From the NCBI GenBank assembly GCA_021780105.1, contig JAJXZJ010000064.1, forward strand, positions 186,001 to 250,000: a stretch of 64,000 nt of DNA. Direction: 5' to 3'. Positions 31,907 through 40,946 of this stretch are shown here, one piece after another. The position numbers and the translations under genes are program-made. Below the pieces are notes generated by a model. The model made no database searches. It saw only the letters and a program-made list of their open reading frames with translations, and was not told where the DNA came from. Positions within the stretch are counted from its first letter, which is position 1, and the number at the start of each line of letters is the position of its first letter. The DNA is from a bacterium (GTDB lineage: Bacteria; Verrucomicrobiota; Verrucomicrobiia; Limisphaerales; J093).

Positions 31907-32575
31907 TCAGGCGGCCAGCTCGACGGGACACCGCTGGGCGTCTGTCCAGCGCAGCGGCGTCAGTTGGGCGACTTGCTGGTTGGGCGTCCGGGGCAGGCGC
32001 TCCAACACGTCTTTGAGATACGAGTAGGGCTCGACGCCGTGCAGCCGGCAGTTGGCGACTAGGGTGTACACCACCGCGCTGCGCTGGCCCGCGTCGGCCG
32101 AACCGAAAAACAGCCAGTTCTTTTTTCCGATGGCCGTGGGTCGAATCGCGTTTTCGACGAGGTTGTTGTCGAGTTCCACTTCGCCATGTTCCAAGCACCG
32201 TGCCAGCGTCGGCCACTGGTATGGGCGTGGAAGGTTGAGCGCGCGAAGCAACTGCGCCGCCAGGGCGATTTGGCCGGCCTCCGTGATCCGCACGCGGGCC
32301 CGCGAACCCAATTCGAGCACCGGTTCCGCCGAGGTGGGCGGTGGTAGTTCGACCCGCACGAAGTCCGGCGACGGCTTGGATTTGTCCTGACGCTGACGCC
32401 AGCCGCAGAAGGTGGTGTAGTTCAGACCGTGGCGGCGGGCAAAGGCGGCGGCGGACAGCCCGCTGCGCGCAAACTCGGCCAGTAGCGTTTCGCGCTGAAC
32501 GGCGTCCGTGCGCGAGTGACGGTGACAGGCAAAGCCAAGGGTCGTCTTCATCGTCTCGGCCTTTACCACGCTCAC
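31907..32575 (-). pseudogene. IS66 TnpA-TnpC in-frame deletion fusion
   Basis: 222 residues. About 1-105 are the IS66 accessory protein TnpA (RRHGLNYTTFCGWRQRQD is its helix-turn-helix), ending EAGQIALAAQLLRAL. The next residues, about 106-222, are the C-terminal end of the IS66 transposase TnpC (WPTLARCLEHGEVELDNNLV, ENAIRPTAIGKKNWLFFGSA, VEPYSYLKDVLERLP). All of tnpB and most of tnpC, including the first two catalytic Asp of the DDE site, are gone, and the deletion left the reading frame intact. The product cannot transpose but would keep a DNA-binding domain and part of the transposase fold. Whether it is expressed is unknown. Confidence 0.82.
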
Positions 32576-32612
32576 CCGCCGGGGAACAGAGGGTCGCCAA
32601 AAGGCCGCTTAC
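31907..32612 (-). mobile_element. IS66-family element, internally deleted remnant
   Basis: The only gene left is a fusion of the start of tnpA with the end of tnpC (see the entry at 31907-32575). The 5' outer end is probably CGCTTAC at 32606-32612 (GTAAGCG read outward-in on the minus strand), the usual IS66 terminus. At the other side I find no matching GTAAGCG, so that end is lost or further away. The element abuts, and seems to have cut, a PEP-CTERM protein gene. Confidence 0.65.
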
Positions 32613-33043
32613 GAATGAGGACATCAACTTCACGCTATATGCAAGTTCCACGGCTGATTTTAACAGTCTGCGACCGGTTCATACCTGGCTGTTGAGCGGC
32701 GGCTCGGCTGCGGGCATCAGCGTGGGTGGGGGCCACTTTGCCGATCCCAGCGGAGGCGTTTATACCATTCCCGGCGTTGCGCCGGGATCAGAAGTCTATC
32801 TTCGCATTACGGCATGGACGGGCAACTACAACAGTTATGAAGCCGCACTCGCTGCAGGGAATACGCTCGGTATTGCCTCTCTCGCGTTCTGGAACCCGAC
32901 CGGTGGCGGGGGAGTACCGGCATCGAGCATGGCGGGTATGCCTTCAATGAACGTGCCGCAGTTTGTTCCCGAACCAGCGCCTGTGGTTTTGCCCGCGGGG
33001 GGGCGGCCTGTTTTGGCTGCTGTGGCGGCGAGGGCGAGGATAG
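32612..33043 (+). pseudogene. C-terminal remnant of a PEP-CTERM secreted protein, frameshift in a G7 run
   Basis: From the IS66 edge the frame reads NEDINFTLYASSTADFNSLR, then SGGVYTIPGVAPGSEVYLRI, then FWNPTGGGGVPASS and FVPEPAPVVLPAGGR, with no start codon of its own. After the run of seven G at 32997-33003 the frame is off. If one G is removed, the sequence continues VVLPAGGGLFWLLWRRGRG and stops at the TAG at 33041-33043, giving a complete PEP-CTERM tail: VPEP, a hydrophobic stretch and a basic end. This is the exosortase sorting signal. So the N-terminal part was lost at the IS66 junction and the tail is disrupted by a one-base change in the G run. Confidence 0.7.
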
Positions 33044-33130
33044 CCACCGGAAGGGTTCGAACCAGCACTATTCACGGGCCGGATCAGCCCCAGGCAATCG
33101 GTGCGGTTGCATTTTTCCCCCGGCCGGCGT

Positions 33131-34165
33131 TCACCTGCGACCATGAGCCGTTGCGGCAAAGCGGTTCACCATTTCCTCCAGCGCCGCCAGCCAACGCGGA
33201 TGCTCGTTAAGGCAGGGAATGCGCACGAGTTCTTCGCCGCCCGCCGCGCGGAAGCTCTCGCGGCCGCGAATACCAATCTCCTCCAGTGTCTCCAGACAAT
33301 CGGAGACAAACGCCGGGCACATCACGAGCAGGCGCCGAACGCCCGCTTGGGCCAGCCGCGTCAACTCGAAATCGGTGTAGGGTTTCAGCCAGGGATCGCG
33401 GCCAAGGCGCGACTGGAACGACACGGAAAATCTCCCCGCCGGCACGCTCACGGCGCGCGTGAACGCGGCCACGGTGCGGAAACATTGCGCGCGATAGCAC
33501 GTCGCGTGCGCCCGGCTGGCGGTTTCGCAGCAGTCTGGTCGCGACAGACAATGGCTGCCTGTGGGATCAGACTTGCGCAGATGCCGCTCCGGAATGCCAT
33601 GAAAGCTGATCAACAGGTGGTCGTAGCTTTCTTGAAGATATGGCTGCGCGCTCGCGGCCAATGCCACGATGTAATCGGGGTCCTCGAAATAGGGCGGTTG
33701 CACGGTCAGCCGCATCGCCGGGGCCTGCCGTGCAAGCACTTCCTTCACCCGTATCACCGCTGTCTCGTAGCTCGACATGGCGTAGTGCGGGAACATGGGA
33801 ATCAGCCGCACGTCCTCCACGCCCTGCGCAGCGAGTTCGGCAACGGCCCGCGGAATGGACGGGTTTTGATAACGCATCGCCAGCGCCACCGGCACGCCGA
33901 CGCGCCGGGCCAGTTCCTGTTGAACCTTGCGGCTGGTCACGATCAGCGGCGAACCTTCAGACGTCCAGATTTTGTGGTAGGCCTCGGCCGACAGCCGGGG
34001 CCGGAACGGCAGGATGGCGAAGTGGACGAGCGCAAACCGGATCGGCCAGGGCGCGTCGAGCACGCGGCCGTCCATCAAGAACTCCCGCAGATAGCGGCGC
34101 ACGTCGCCGACCGATGGCGAGTCCGGCGAGCCGAGGTTGACCAGTAAGACGCCCTTGTTGCTCAT
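33131..34165 (-). CDS. hemH: Ferrochelatase
   Basis: 344 residues, the usual length. VNLGSPDSPSVGDVRRYLREFL is the standard start, LLISFHGIPERHLRKSDP holds the catalytic His (His189), and PAFVSDCLETLEEIGIRG the conserved Glu of the metal path. It inserts iron into the porphyrin in the last or next-to-last heme step. I cannot tell from sequence alone whether the substrate is protoporphyrin (HemH) or coproporphyrin (CpfC). Several Cys in the middle (SRPDCCETASRAHATCYRAQ) could hold a 2Fe-2S cluster as in some bacterial ferrochelatases, but the usual C-terminal cluster is not obvious. It lies 39 bases after the protoporphyrinogen oxidase gene. Confidence 0.95.
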   Translation of the reverse strand: MSNKGVLLVNLGSPDSPSVGDVRRYLREFLMDGRVLDAPWPIRFALVHFAILPFRPRLSAEAYHKIWTSEGSPLIVTSRKVQQELARRVGVPVALAMRYQNPSIPRAVAELAAQGVEDVRLIPMFPHYAMSSYETAVIRVKEVLARQAPAMRLTVQPPYFEDPDYIVALAASAQPYLQESYDHLLISFHGIPERHLRKSDPTGSHCLSRPDCCETASRAHATCYRAQCFRTVAAFTRAVSVPAGRFSVSFQSRLGRDPWLKPYTDFELTRLAQAGVRRLLVMCPAFVSDCLETLEEIGIRGRESFRAAGGEELVRIPCLNEHPRWLAALEEMVNRFAATAHGRR

Positions 34166-34204
34166 GCGTTGAGGGCCGCAAGATAGAGCCGGCGGCCGGG
34201 CCCG

Positions 34205-35641
34205 TCAAAGCGCGGCGTTGCCGCTTCCGACGAACGCCCCAATGCGCTCGGCGGCCGTGTGCGCGGAGAGGATCGAGTCGCCCAGCGAAATGCCGTCGCG
34301 GTAATGCCCGGCGAAGAACAGCCCTGGTGACTGCGTCTCCAGCCGTTCCATCAGGTCCTTGAACCGCCCGTAGCCGACCTCGTATTGCGGAATCGCCTTC
34401 GGATACAGGACGACGTGCCGGAACGTCGGTTCGCCGCGGACGCCCAGGATGGTTTTAAGATCGTTGACCGTGAGCGCCACCAGCTCCGGCTCCGGGCGCA
34501 GCGCCAGCTCTGGCGCACGCACGCCACCAACGTAGCTGGTGAGCGTGACGTGCCCGGCAGGCGCGCGGTTCGGGAACAGCGAGGACGAAAACAGCGTGCC
34601 CAAAATGTTGAACCGCTCGACCGCCGGCACCAACATCCCGAAGCCGTCCAGCGGATGCGGCACATCGTCGCGCCGGAATCCCAGCACCACGCTGGCGACC
34701 GGCGGGTAAATAATCTCGCGCAGCGGCGCGAGACTCAGTCCGTCCGCGGTCGCAAACTGGATTTCCGCCAGCCGGTAGGCGGGCGCCGCAAGCAGCACGG
34801 CCCGGTGCTCGGCGGTGGTTTCCATGTCGCGACCATGCACCGTCACACGCCAGCCTGCCGGCGCGGGTTCGAGGCGGGTCACGGATGAATTCAGCTTCAC
34901 GGCGTCGCCGAGCCGCACTTGCAGCGTGTCGGTCAGAACCTGCAACCCCTCGTCGAACGACACTTTCTTCGCCTCCTGTTTCGAGACTTCGCCGCGGCGT
35001 TTCCGGTCTTTCGCGCCGCGAATCTGGCCGAGAATCAGCGAGCCGTAGCGCTGCTCCAGCGCCTGCAGGCGCGGAAAGCCGTGACGCACGGAAAGTCGCG
35101 CGGGATCGCCGGCGTAAATGCCCGCGATCATCGGATTGATCGCGTAGTCGAGCCATTCCTGGCCCAGGCGGCGGAGGACGAACTGGGCCACGGTTTCCTC
35201 GACGTCGGCCGGGCCGCGGCGGATGAACGGCTCGCGGAGAAGGCGCAACTTGGCGCCGAATGAAAAAAGTTTCGTGCCGAAAAATTTCAACGGCGAGGCA
35301 GGCAGGCAGACCGGGCGTCCGCCGCGGACGAGGTAACGGTTCTCCGCCGCCGGATCGGAATAAAGCCGGCGCGCGGCGAGGCCGAGATCGGTGATGAGCG
35401 AGGCGATGTTCGCCGAGGTTTCGAGGATGGAGTTCGGCCCGAACTCGGCGAGGAAGCCATCCTGCCGGAGGGATCGGATGACACCGCCGACGCGGTCGCC
35501 GGCTTCGTAAAGCGTCACCGGCACGCCGCGTTGCATGAGACGGAAGGCGCACACCAAGCCGGTGATGCCGCCGCCGACAATGGCGACCGGGGCGACCGGT
35601 CCATCCGACAAGACTTTAGTTTCCGCGTTCAACGCGGCCAT
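34205..35641 (-). CDS. hemY: Protoporphyrinogen/coproporphyrinogen oxidase (HemY/CgoX type)
   Basis: 478 residues, FAD-dependent oxidase of the amine-oxidase fold. VAIVGGGITGLVCAFRLM is the dinucleotide-binding motif and YEAGDRVGGVIRS its second part; the C-terminus has GLFFAGHYRDGISLGDSILS, the second FAD signature. It oxidises the porphyrinogen to the porphyrin ring before iron insertion, at the membrane face. The ATG at 35641 is chosen because the FAD motif follows within 20 residues; the frame is open upstream without similarity. Paired with the ferrochelatase gene 39 bases downstream. Whether the pathway is protoporphyrin- or coproporphyrin-dependent is not decided by sequence here. Confidence 0.94.
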   Translation of the reverse strand: MAALNAETKVLSDGPVAPVAIVGGGITGLVCAFRLMQRGVPVTLYEAGDRVGGVIRSLRQDGFLAEFGPNSILETSANIASLITDLGLAARRLYSDPAAENRYLVRGGRPVCLPASPLKFFGTKLFSFGAKLRLLREPFIRRGPADVEETVAQFVLRRLGQEWLDYAINPMIAGIYAGDPARLSVRHGFPRLQALEQRYGSLILGQIRGAKDRKRRGEVSKQEAKKVSFDEGLQVLTDTLQVRLGDAVKLNSSVTRLEPAPAGWRVTVHGRDMETTAEHRAVLLAAPAYRLAEIQFATADGLSLAPLREIIYPPVASVVLGFRRDDVPHPLDGFGMLVPAVERFNILGTLFSSSLFPNRAPAGHVTLTSYVGGVRAPELALRPEPELVALTVNDLKTILGVRGEPTFRHVVLYPKAIPQYEVGYGRFKDLMERLETQSPGLFFAGHYRDGISLGDSILSAHTAAERIGAFVGSGNAAL

Positions 35642-35688
35642 AGTGCCACGGGCGGCCGGATCGTCAAACCGGGCCGCCGCGCGGGCGC

Positions 35689-38157
35689 TCAGCGAACGCG
35701 CCATTCGAGGATGCCGCCGGAGAAATTCGGTTGAAGCTGCACGTCGAGGCGCAACGCCGCGGTTTCGACCGGCGCGAACGCGGTCTGGTTGAAGATGTCG
35801 GGCTTGGCGCCGAAACCGCTCGTCGCGGCAACCGGTTTCCAGGCGTCGCCGTCTTTGAACAGCACGCGCCAGCTTTGAGGCACGCGACACTGGCCGGCGC
35901 CGGTGTCGTCGAACCAATAAACCTCCACCGCCGAAACTGTCTTCGGCTGGGCGAAGTCGTATTGCACCCATTCGCGCGTGCCGCGGTGGTCCCACCAGGT
36001 GAAACGCGGGACGTTATGGTCGTTCGAGTTCGCCGGTTCGAGGCCATCGCCGAGCGCCTCGACGGTGTCGCTCCCGTTGCAATGCGAAGCGCTGGCCTTG
36101 TAAGCCGAGGGCCTCGGCTTCGCCGGCGCGGTCCATTCGTGCGCAGCCGCGCCGGTGCCGATCGTCGGGAACATGGAAATACGCAGCCGCGCCGCGCCCA
36201 TCGGGATGAGCGTGATCGTCTCGACCGGTTCGTCCGTTTTCGCCGGGCTGGGCTGGAGGAGACCGACGACGTTCAGATGGTCCGCCTGCCAAGCGGGAAT
36301 CTTGCGCGCCTTGGCCTTGAGTTCAACCGGCGCGGCTTCCGGGGTGAACGGCTGGGCGGCGAGCGGGCCGGGTTTGCGCACCAGTTCAAACGACTTCGCG
36401 GCGGCGGCTTCGTTCAGGACGAGGCCGTAGTTCCAGTCGGAGCCGGGCAAAACCTCCCATTCCGGCCATTGCGCGTTGTTGCCGTAGCGCTGCCATTTTT
36501 CCTTGATGTCGAGGGCGAAGCTCAGCGGCCCGTAGTTCACCGACACGGCGTCCTTGTTTTTCGCCCAGGTGCGGACGGAAATCCGCATCGGCAGCCGCAG
36601 CGTCAGCGTGTCGCCGTCGGCCCACGTGCGGTTGACGACGAGGAATCCCAGCGGGTGCGGTGGGGCGTCCAACGCCTTGCCGTTGAGTTGGACGGCAGCG
36701 CCTTCGCACCAGCCCGGCACGCGCAGATACAGCGGGAAGGCGACGTTCTTCGCGGTCGCCAATTTCAAGGTCACGGTTTCACCAAACGGATAATCCGTGT
36801 CCTCGCTAATGTGAACCTCCGCGCCGCCGCCCACCTTGGCGCTGACCTCCGACGCAGCGTAAAGCGAGGCGCAGAGGCCGTTGTCCGGCGTGGCGAGCCA
36901 GAGTTCCTCCGCGTAATACGGCCAGCCGTGCGACACGTTGTGCTGGCAGCAGCGATAGACCTCGAACGGGCTGTAGGAAAACATCGTGCCGCCGTTCTGC
37001 ACGTCGGGCGACTTGTTGTCGCGGTCGAGCTGAATCTGGTTGGCGCAGGTCAGGTAGTGCAGCGCCTTCTCGTCCGGCGTCAGCGCGGCGGGCAGGCTGT
37101 TGAAGGCGATGTCCTCGCAGCGGTCGGCCCAGAGCGGGTCGCCGGTGATCTTCGTCAGCATCTCGAAACTGTGCATGAATTCGACGATGCCGCACGTCTC
37201 GAAGCCGCCGCGCGGGTCCACGTAACCCGGCCGGGCGTTTTCGTCGGCCACGAAGCCGCCGCCGGGGAACTGGCCGTAGGTGCCCATCGCCGTGTCGTAA
37301 TTGCGCCCAGCCGATGCCAGGTCCACCGGGTCCTTCGATTGCTCCCAGAACACCGTTCCGGCCCGGAAACCCTGGGCGAAATTGACGTTGTGCCAGTTGA
37401 TCTCGCCGCGATCCCAGTGCTGCATGTGGTCGTGCATTTTCTGGGCGAGTTCCAGCAACCACGGTTCGCCGGTGCGGTTGTAGAGCCAGAAGACGCTCTC
37501 GATGTTGTCCCCCATGCGAATCTTCGGCCAGTAACCCTCGCCGAACGCTGCGGCCGGAAGCCGGTTTTCCCACTGGAAATACCGCGTCATGAACGGCAGC
37601 ACGCGCGCGTCGCCGGTGGCCTCGTAAAATGACTGGAGCACGTTGAGCATGACCATGTGCGGCCACAAATCCGGCTTGCCGTCGAGCGACGTGAGCAGCG
37701 CGCGCGGACCGAACCAGCCGTCCTCGCGCTGCGACGACAGCACCACATCAATCCACTGGCGCGCCTCGGCGATGACGGCCGGGTCCTTGAGCACGTAACC
37801 GAGATCGCCGAAACCTTTCAACCAGTAAGGCAGCTCCTCCCAACCGCGCTCCCCCTGCCCCTCCTTGTTGCCCCAGGCGCTTTTGTCGAAGCGCAGCCAC
37901 GGCGAAATCTCCTTCAAGTGGCCGGTCATGCCGTCGCGCTCCAGCTCAAGCTGGTGGCGCAGCCAGCCCTGCGGCGTGATGCTGCCGATGGGCAGTTGGA
38001 CGAAGCGGCTCGGCTCCAGCGGCGCGCGATTCGACACGTAAAACTGGTTGGTCGTGGTCATGGCGGGCCGATCCGTGGTGGTGATGGCCGCCTGGCTTGT
38101 CAGGCCGGCAAGCAAAAGGCCGAGGCCGCAGGGCAGCGCCGTAATTTTGAAGTTCAT
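35689..38157 (-). CDS. DUF1680/GH127-clan beta-L-arabinofuranosidase-like enzyme, secreted
   Basis: 822 residues. Signal peptide to about residue 23 (LGLLLAGLTSQA). The alpha/alpha barrel covers 60-450; the zinc and catalytic residues known for HypBA1 are present: GGFETCGIVEF (Glu320 and Cys322) and EVYRCCQHN (Cys403 and Cys404). Beta-sandwich domains follow, and the last 140 residues (RFTWWDHRGTREWVQYDF, then VSAVEVYWFDDTG) look like a discoidin/F5-8C type carbohydrate-binding module. It probably cuts beta-L-arabinofuranosides or related furanosides in plant material. Compared with the partial GH127 at 1-890 it has a different N-terminal part, so it may be in a neighbouring subfamily (GH146-like). 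It is 47 bases upstream of hemY on the same strand. Confidence 0.9.
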   Translation of the reverse strand: MNFKITALPCGLGLLLAGLTSQAAITTTDRPAMTTTNQFYVSNRAPLEPSRFVQLPIGSITPQGWLRHQLELERDGMTGHLKEISPWLRFDKSAWGNKEGQGERGWEELPYWLKGFGDLGYVLKDPAVIAEARQWIDVVLSSQREDGWFGPRALLTSLDGKPDLWPHMVMLNVLQSFYEATGDARVLPFMTRYFQWENRLPAAAFGEGYWPKIRMGDNIESVFWLYNRTGEPWLLELAQKMHDHMQHWDRGEINWHNVNFAQGFRAGTVFWEQSKDPVDLASAGRNYDTAMGTYGQFPGGGFVADENARPGYVDPRGGFETCGIVEFMHSFEMLTKITGDPLWADRCEDIAFNSLPAALTPDEKALHYLTCANQIQLDRDNKSPDVQNGGTMFSYSPFEVYRCCQHNVSHGWPYYAEELWLATPDNGLCASLYAASEVSAKVGGGAEVHISEDTDYPFGETVTLKLATAKNVAFPLYLRVPGWCEGAAVQLNGKALDAPPHPLGFLVVNRTWADGDTLTLRLPMRISVRTWAKNKDAVSVNYGPLSFALDIKEKWQRYGNNAQWPEWEVLPGSDWNYGLVLNEAAAAKSFELVRKPGPLAAQPFTPEAAPVELKAKARKIPAWQADHLNVVGLLQPSPAKTDEPVETITLIPMGAARLRISMFPTIGTGAAAHEWTAPAKPRPSAYKASASHCNGSDTVEALGDGLEPANSNDHNVPRFTWWDHRGTREWVQYDFAQPKTVSAVEVYWFDDTGAGQCRVPQSWRVLFKDGDAWKPVAATSGFGAKPDIFNQTAFAPVETAALRLDVQLQPNFSGGILEWRVR

Positions 38158-38211
38158 CGCCGCGAGTTTTAACTCACCGCGCGACGGCTGGCAACAGGCG
38201 GCGTTCGCTTT

Positions 38212-40170
38212 TCAAACACCCTCCACGAACGGCGGCAGCGGGCAGTCCAGGCTGTCGGCAATCGCGCGCAACGCCTCGGCTTCCCCGCTTTGAATCGCGC
38301 CATCGGTGGCCACCACCTCGGCACCGGCCTGGAGCAGCCGGCGTTTGAGCGGCGCGCTCGCCGCATTGAGGCGGGCCAGCGCCGCGTCAATCTGGTCCAC
38401 GCCACACGCGCTGAGCGGCAGCGGTGCGAGATCGGCTTCCATGCCAAGCGCGGCCACGCCTGTCCGAAACGCGCGGTCGCGGGCCGCCGGTTCGGCGCTG
38501 CCCACGCCGGCCAGCGCCGAGAGCAGCACCAGGCAGTCGGCCACGAGCGGTTGCAGGCTGTAATACTGGACGGCCGGCGGTTTCGCCGGACGAAACTGCG
38601 GTTCGAGGTTCCGCCGCAGCATGCGTTGCAGGGCGAACTCGAACAACTCGATCTGCGTGTCGCTCTTGATGAGCCAGTCCAGCGTCGCCTCGAAATGGTC
38701 GAACTGCGGCGCCGAAATCTGCCGGAGCGCGGGAACGCAGAGCATCGCCAACGGCAGCCGGTAACGCTCCGGCAGGTCGCGCACCGCCGCGTGCTGCTTC
38801 TCCGTCTCGGCACGAACCGCCGGGCCGAGCGCGCTGCCGATGGCATCAAGTTGGCGCGCGTGCAACGTTGCTTCGTCGCTCAGCAACAAACCGAAGACAA
38901 CACCCAGCGCGTCCGTCGGCTGCCGCGAGGCTTCCAGCAACGCGGCCGGCAGCGCCTCCTTCAAGTCGGCCGCGTAAACCAGATGCCGCTGCGTGGGCGC
39001 GCCTGCCGTCGCAGCAATCGCGCCAACGGAAATAAGGAACCGGTCGCGCGGTCCCGCCCCGCCCTGCTTGACTCTTTGCCCGGATGCCGTCTGGTCGGCC
39101 GGCGCTGCCACGGCGGCCTCGGGCATTTGAACCGGCGGGAAGATGCCGTTGAATTGCGGCTCGATGGCGCGGATGCGTTCGGTCAGCGGCGGGTGCGTGG
39201 CGAAGAGATTGAACCACGATTCACGCAGGCCGTTGGCGAAAAACAGGTGGCTCGCTTCCGGAGCGTTTGGCGCGCTCAACCGTGACCCGGCAGCCAGCCC
39301 GCCGATTTTTTTCAGCGCGCCAACGATGCCGTCCGGGTTGCGCGTGAACTGGACCGACGAGGCGTCGGCCAGGAACTCGCGCTGGCGGTTGACCGCCGCC
39401 TTGATGAGCGAGCCGAAGAACACGCCGATCCCGCCCAGCACGAGCAGCGCCAGGCCGAGGAACATCAACCCGGCGGCGCCACGGCCATCGCGCGAACGGG
39501 AGCGGCTGGAAGAGCTGCCGACGTTCAGCATCAGCCGGCCGGCAATCGCCAGACAAAGGATGCCGTTGAGCAGTCCCAGCAACCGGATGTTGAGCCGCAT
39601 GTCGCCGTTGAGAATGTGGCTGAACTCATGGCCGACGACGCCCTGGAGCTCGTCGCGGCTGAGCAATTGCATGGCGCCGGCGCTGACAGCCACGACCGCG
39701 TCCTTCGGCGAATGGCCGGCGGCGAAGGCGTTGATGCCGGTTTCGCGCGGCAGGACGTAAACCAGTGGCGCCGGAATACCGGCGGCGAGCGCCATTTCCT
39801 CGACGACGTTCAGCAGCCGGCGTTCGTCCGGCTGGATGGTGGCGGGGTTGACCAGCCGGCCGCCCAGCGATTCGGCCACCGCGCGGCCGCCGCCGGCCAG
39901 TTCGGCAATCTTCCACAGGCTGCCGAGGGTGATGACCACGCCGGTGCCGAGAAAGGTCCACGCCAGCAGTTGGGGGTTCCACAACGCCGGCGTTTGAATG
40001 AACTGATCGTCGCGGCCAAACGAGCGGTGGCTGGAATAGGTCGCAATCGGCAGGAGGAATAACAGGACAAAATAAACCGCCAGAACGATCGCCGCCACCG
40101 CCAGCAGAAAATAGCCGATGAGCCAGCGGGTGCGGCGATGGGCGCGTTGCTGCTGGTCAAAGAAGTCCAT
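38212..40170 (-). CDS. M48-family membrane zinc metalloprotease (HtpX-like) with C-terminal extension
   Basis: 652 residues. Two N-terminal membrane segments (about 16-42 and 69-90), the zinc motif HEFSH (181-185) in ELQGVVGHEFSHILNGDMR, two more hydrophobic segments (about 195-255) and the third ligand region NRQREFLADASSVQFTR. The 330 residues after the protease domain are a helical extension of unknown role found in this M48 subgroup. It probably degrades or processes inner-membrane proteins. The gene follows a lemA gene by 37 bases, the standard pairing for this subgroup, which suggests that LemA and the protease act together. Confidence 0.93.
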   Translation of the reverse strand: MDFFDQQQRAHRRTRWLIGYFLLAVAAIVLAVYFVLLFLLPIATYSSHRSFGRDDQFIQTPALWNPQLLAWTFLGTGVVITLGSLWKIAELAGGGRAVAESLGGRLVNPATIQPDERRLLNVVEEMALAAGIPAPLVYVLPRETGINAFAAGHSPKDAVVAVSAGAMQLLSRDELQGVVGHEFSHILNGDMRLNIRLLGLLNGILCLAIAGRLMLNVGSSSSRSRSRDGRGAAGLMFLGLALLVLGGIGVFFGSLIKAAVNRQREFLADASSVQFTRNPDGIVGALKKIGGLAAGSRLSAPNAPEASHLFFANGLRESWFNLFATHPPLTERIRAIEPQFNGIFPPVQMPEAAVAAPADQTASGQRVKQGGAGPRDRFLISVGAIAATAGAPTQRHLVYAADLKEALPAALLEASRQPTDALGVVFGLLLSDEATLHARQLDAIGSALGPAVRAETEKQHAAVRDLPERYRLPLAMLCVPALRQISAPQFDHFEATLDWLIKSDTQIELFEFALQRMLRRNLEPQFRPAKPPAVQYYSLQPLVADCLVLLSALAGVGSAEPAARDRAFRTGVAALGMEADLAPLPLSACGVDQIDAALARLNAASAPLKRRLLQAGAEVVATDGAIQSGEAEALRAIADSLDCPLPPFVEGV

Positions 40171-40207
40171 GCGACCGGCGGCCGACCGACGGCCTCGTCA
40201 GCGCGGC

Positions 40208-40804
40208 TCAGGAGAACGAGACTTTCGGCGCCTGGCGCTCGGCCGGGTTGTCCACCTGGAAAAGCTCGGCGGCCGTGAAGTTCATCATGCCGGCGACGAT
40301 GTTGGCCGGGAACGTTTCGCGCGCCGTGTTGTAGGTCATCACCGAGTCGTTGTAGCCCTGGCGGGAGAACGACACCTTGTTTTCGGTCGAGGTCAGCTCC
40401 TCCATCAACTGGCTCATGGTGGCGTTGGCCTTGAGGTCGGGATACGCTTCGGCCACGGCGAACAGGCGACCGAGCGAACCGGTGAGCGCGGCGTCGGCGC
40501 CGATCAGGTTTTTGATCGCGGCCGGATCGCCGGGATTCGCGGCGGCGTGGGAGATGGCGGCGGCGGCGGCGTTGCGCGCGGTGGTCACGGCCTCCAACGT
40601 GCCACGCTCGTGCGCCATGTAACCCTTGGCCGTCTCGACAAGATTGGGAATGAGGTCGTAGCGGCGCTTGAGCTGGACATCAATCTGTGCAAAGGCGTTT
40701 TTGAAGCGGTTGCGCAGCGTGACCAGCCGGTTGTAGATGCCGACCACGAACAGGAGCGGCACCAGGACGATTACGGCCAGCACGATCAGGAAGCCCACGA
40801 TCAT
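40208..40804 (-). CDS. LemA family protein
   Basis: 198 residues. One N-terminal membrane anchor (FLIVLAVIVLVPLLFVVGI) followed by the long helical bundle of LemA: YNRLVTLRNRFKNAFAQIDV, QLKRRYDLIPNLVETAKGY and a C-terminal half with DSVMTYNTARETFP. LemA proteins sit in the inner membrane and are usually found beside HtpX-like proteases or TPM-domain proteins; their biochemical role is unknown. It is the first gene of a lemA-M48 pair. The 140 bases upstream separate it from the TIGR03790-like gene on the same strand, and I see no clear promoter or terminator there. Confidence 0.93.
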   Translation of the reverse strand: MIVGFLIVLAVIVLVPLLFVVGIYNRLVTLRNRFKNAFAQIDVQLKRRYDLIPNLVETAKGYMAHERGTLEAVTTARNAAAAAISHAAANPGDPAAIKNLIGADAALTGSLGRLFAVAEAYPDLKANATMSQLMEELTSTENKVSFSRQGYNDSVMTYNTARETFPANIVAGMMNFTAAELFQVDNPAERQAPKVSFS

Positions 40805-40946
40805 AAGTCACCTCGGTCAGTTCTCAGTTTCTTGTTGGCTGCGGTTTTGCCCGAGCGGAGCCGAAGCCGGCGACACACCCGGCGGTAAAGATTTCAGCGG
40901 CATACTGCGCCGGCCCCGGCCCCGGCGCAAGGCAAACCGCGCCCTC

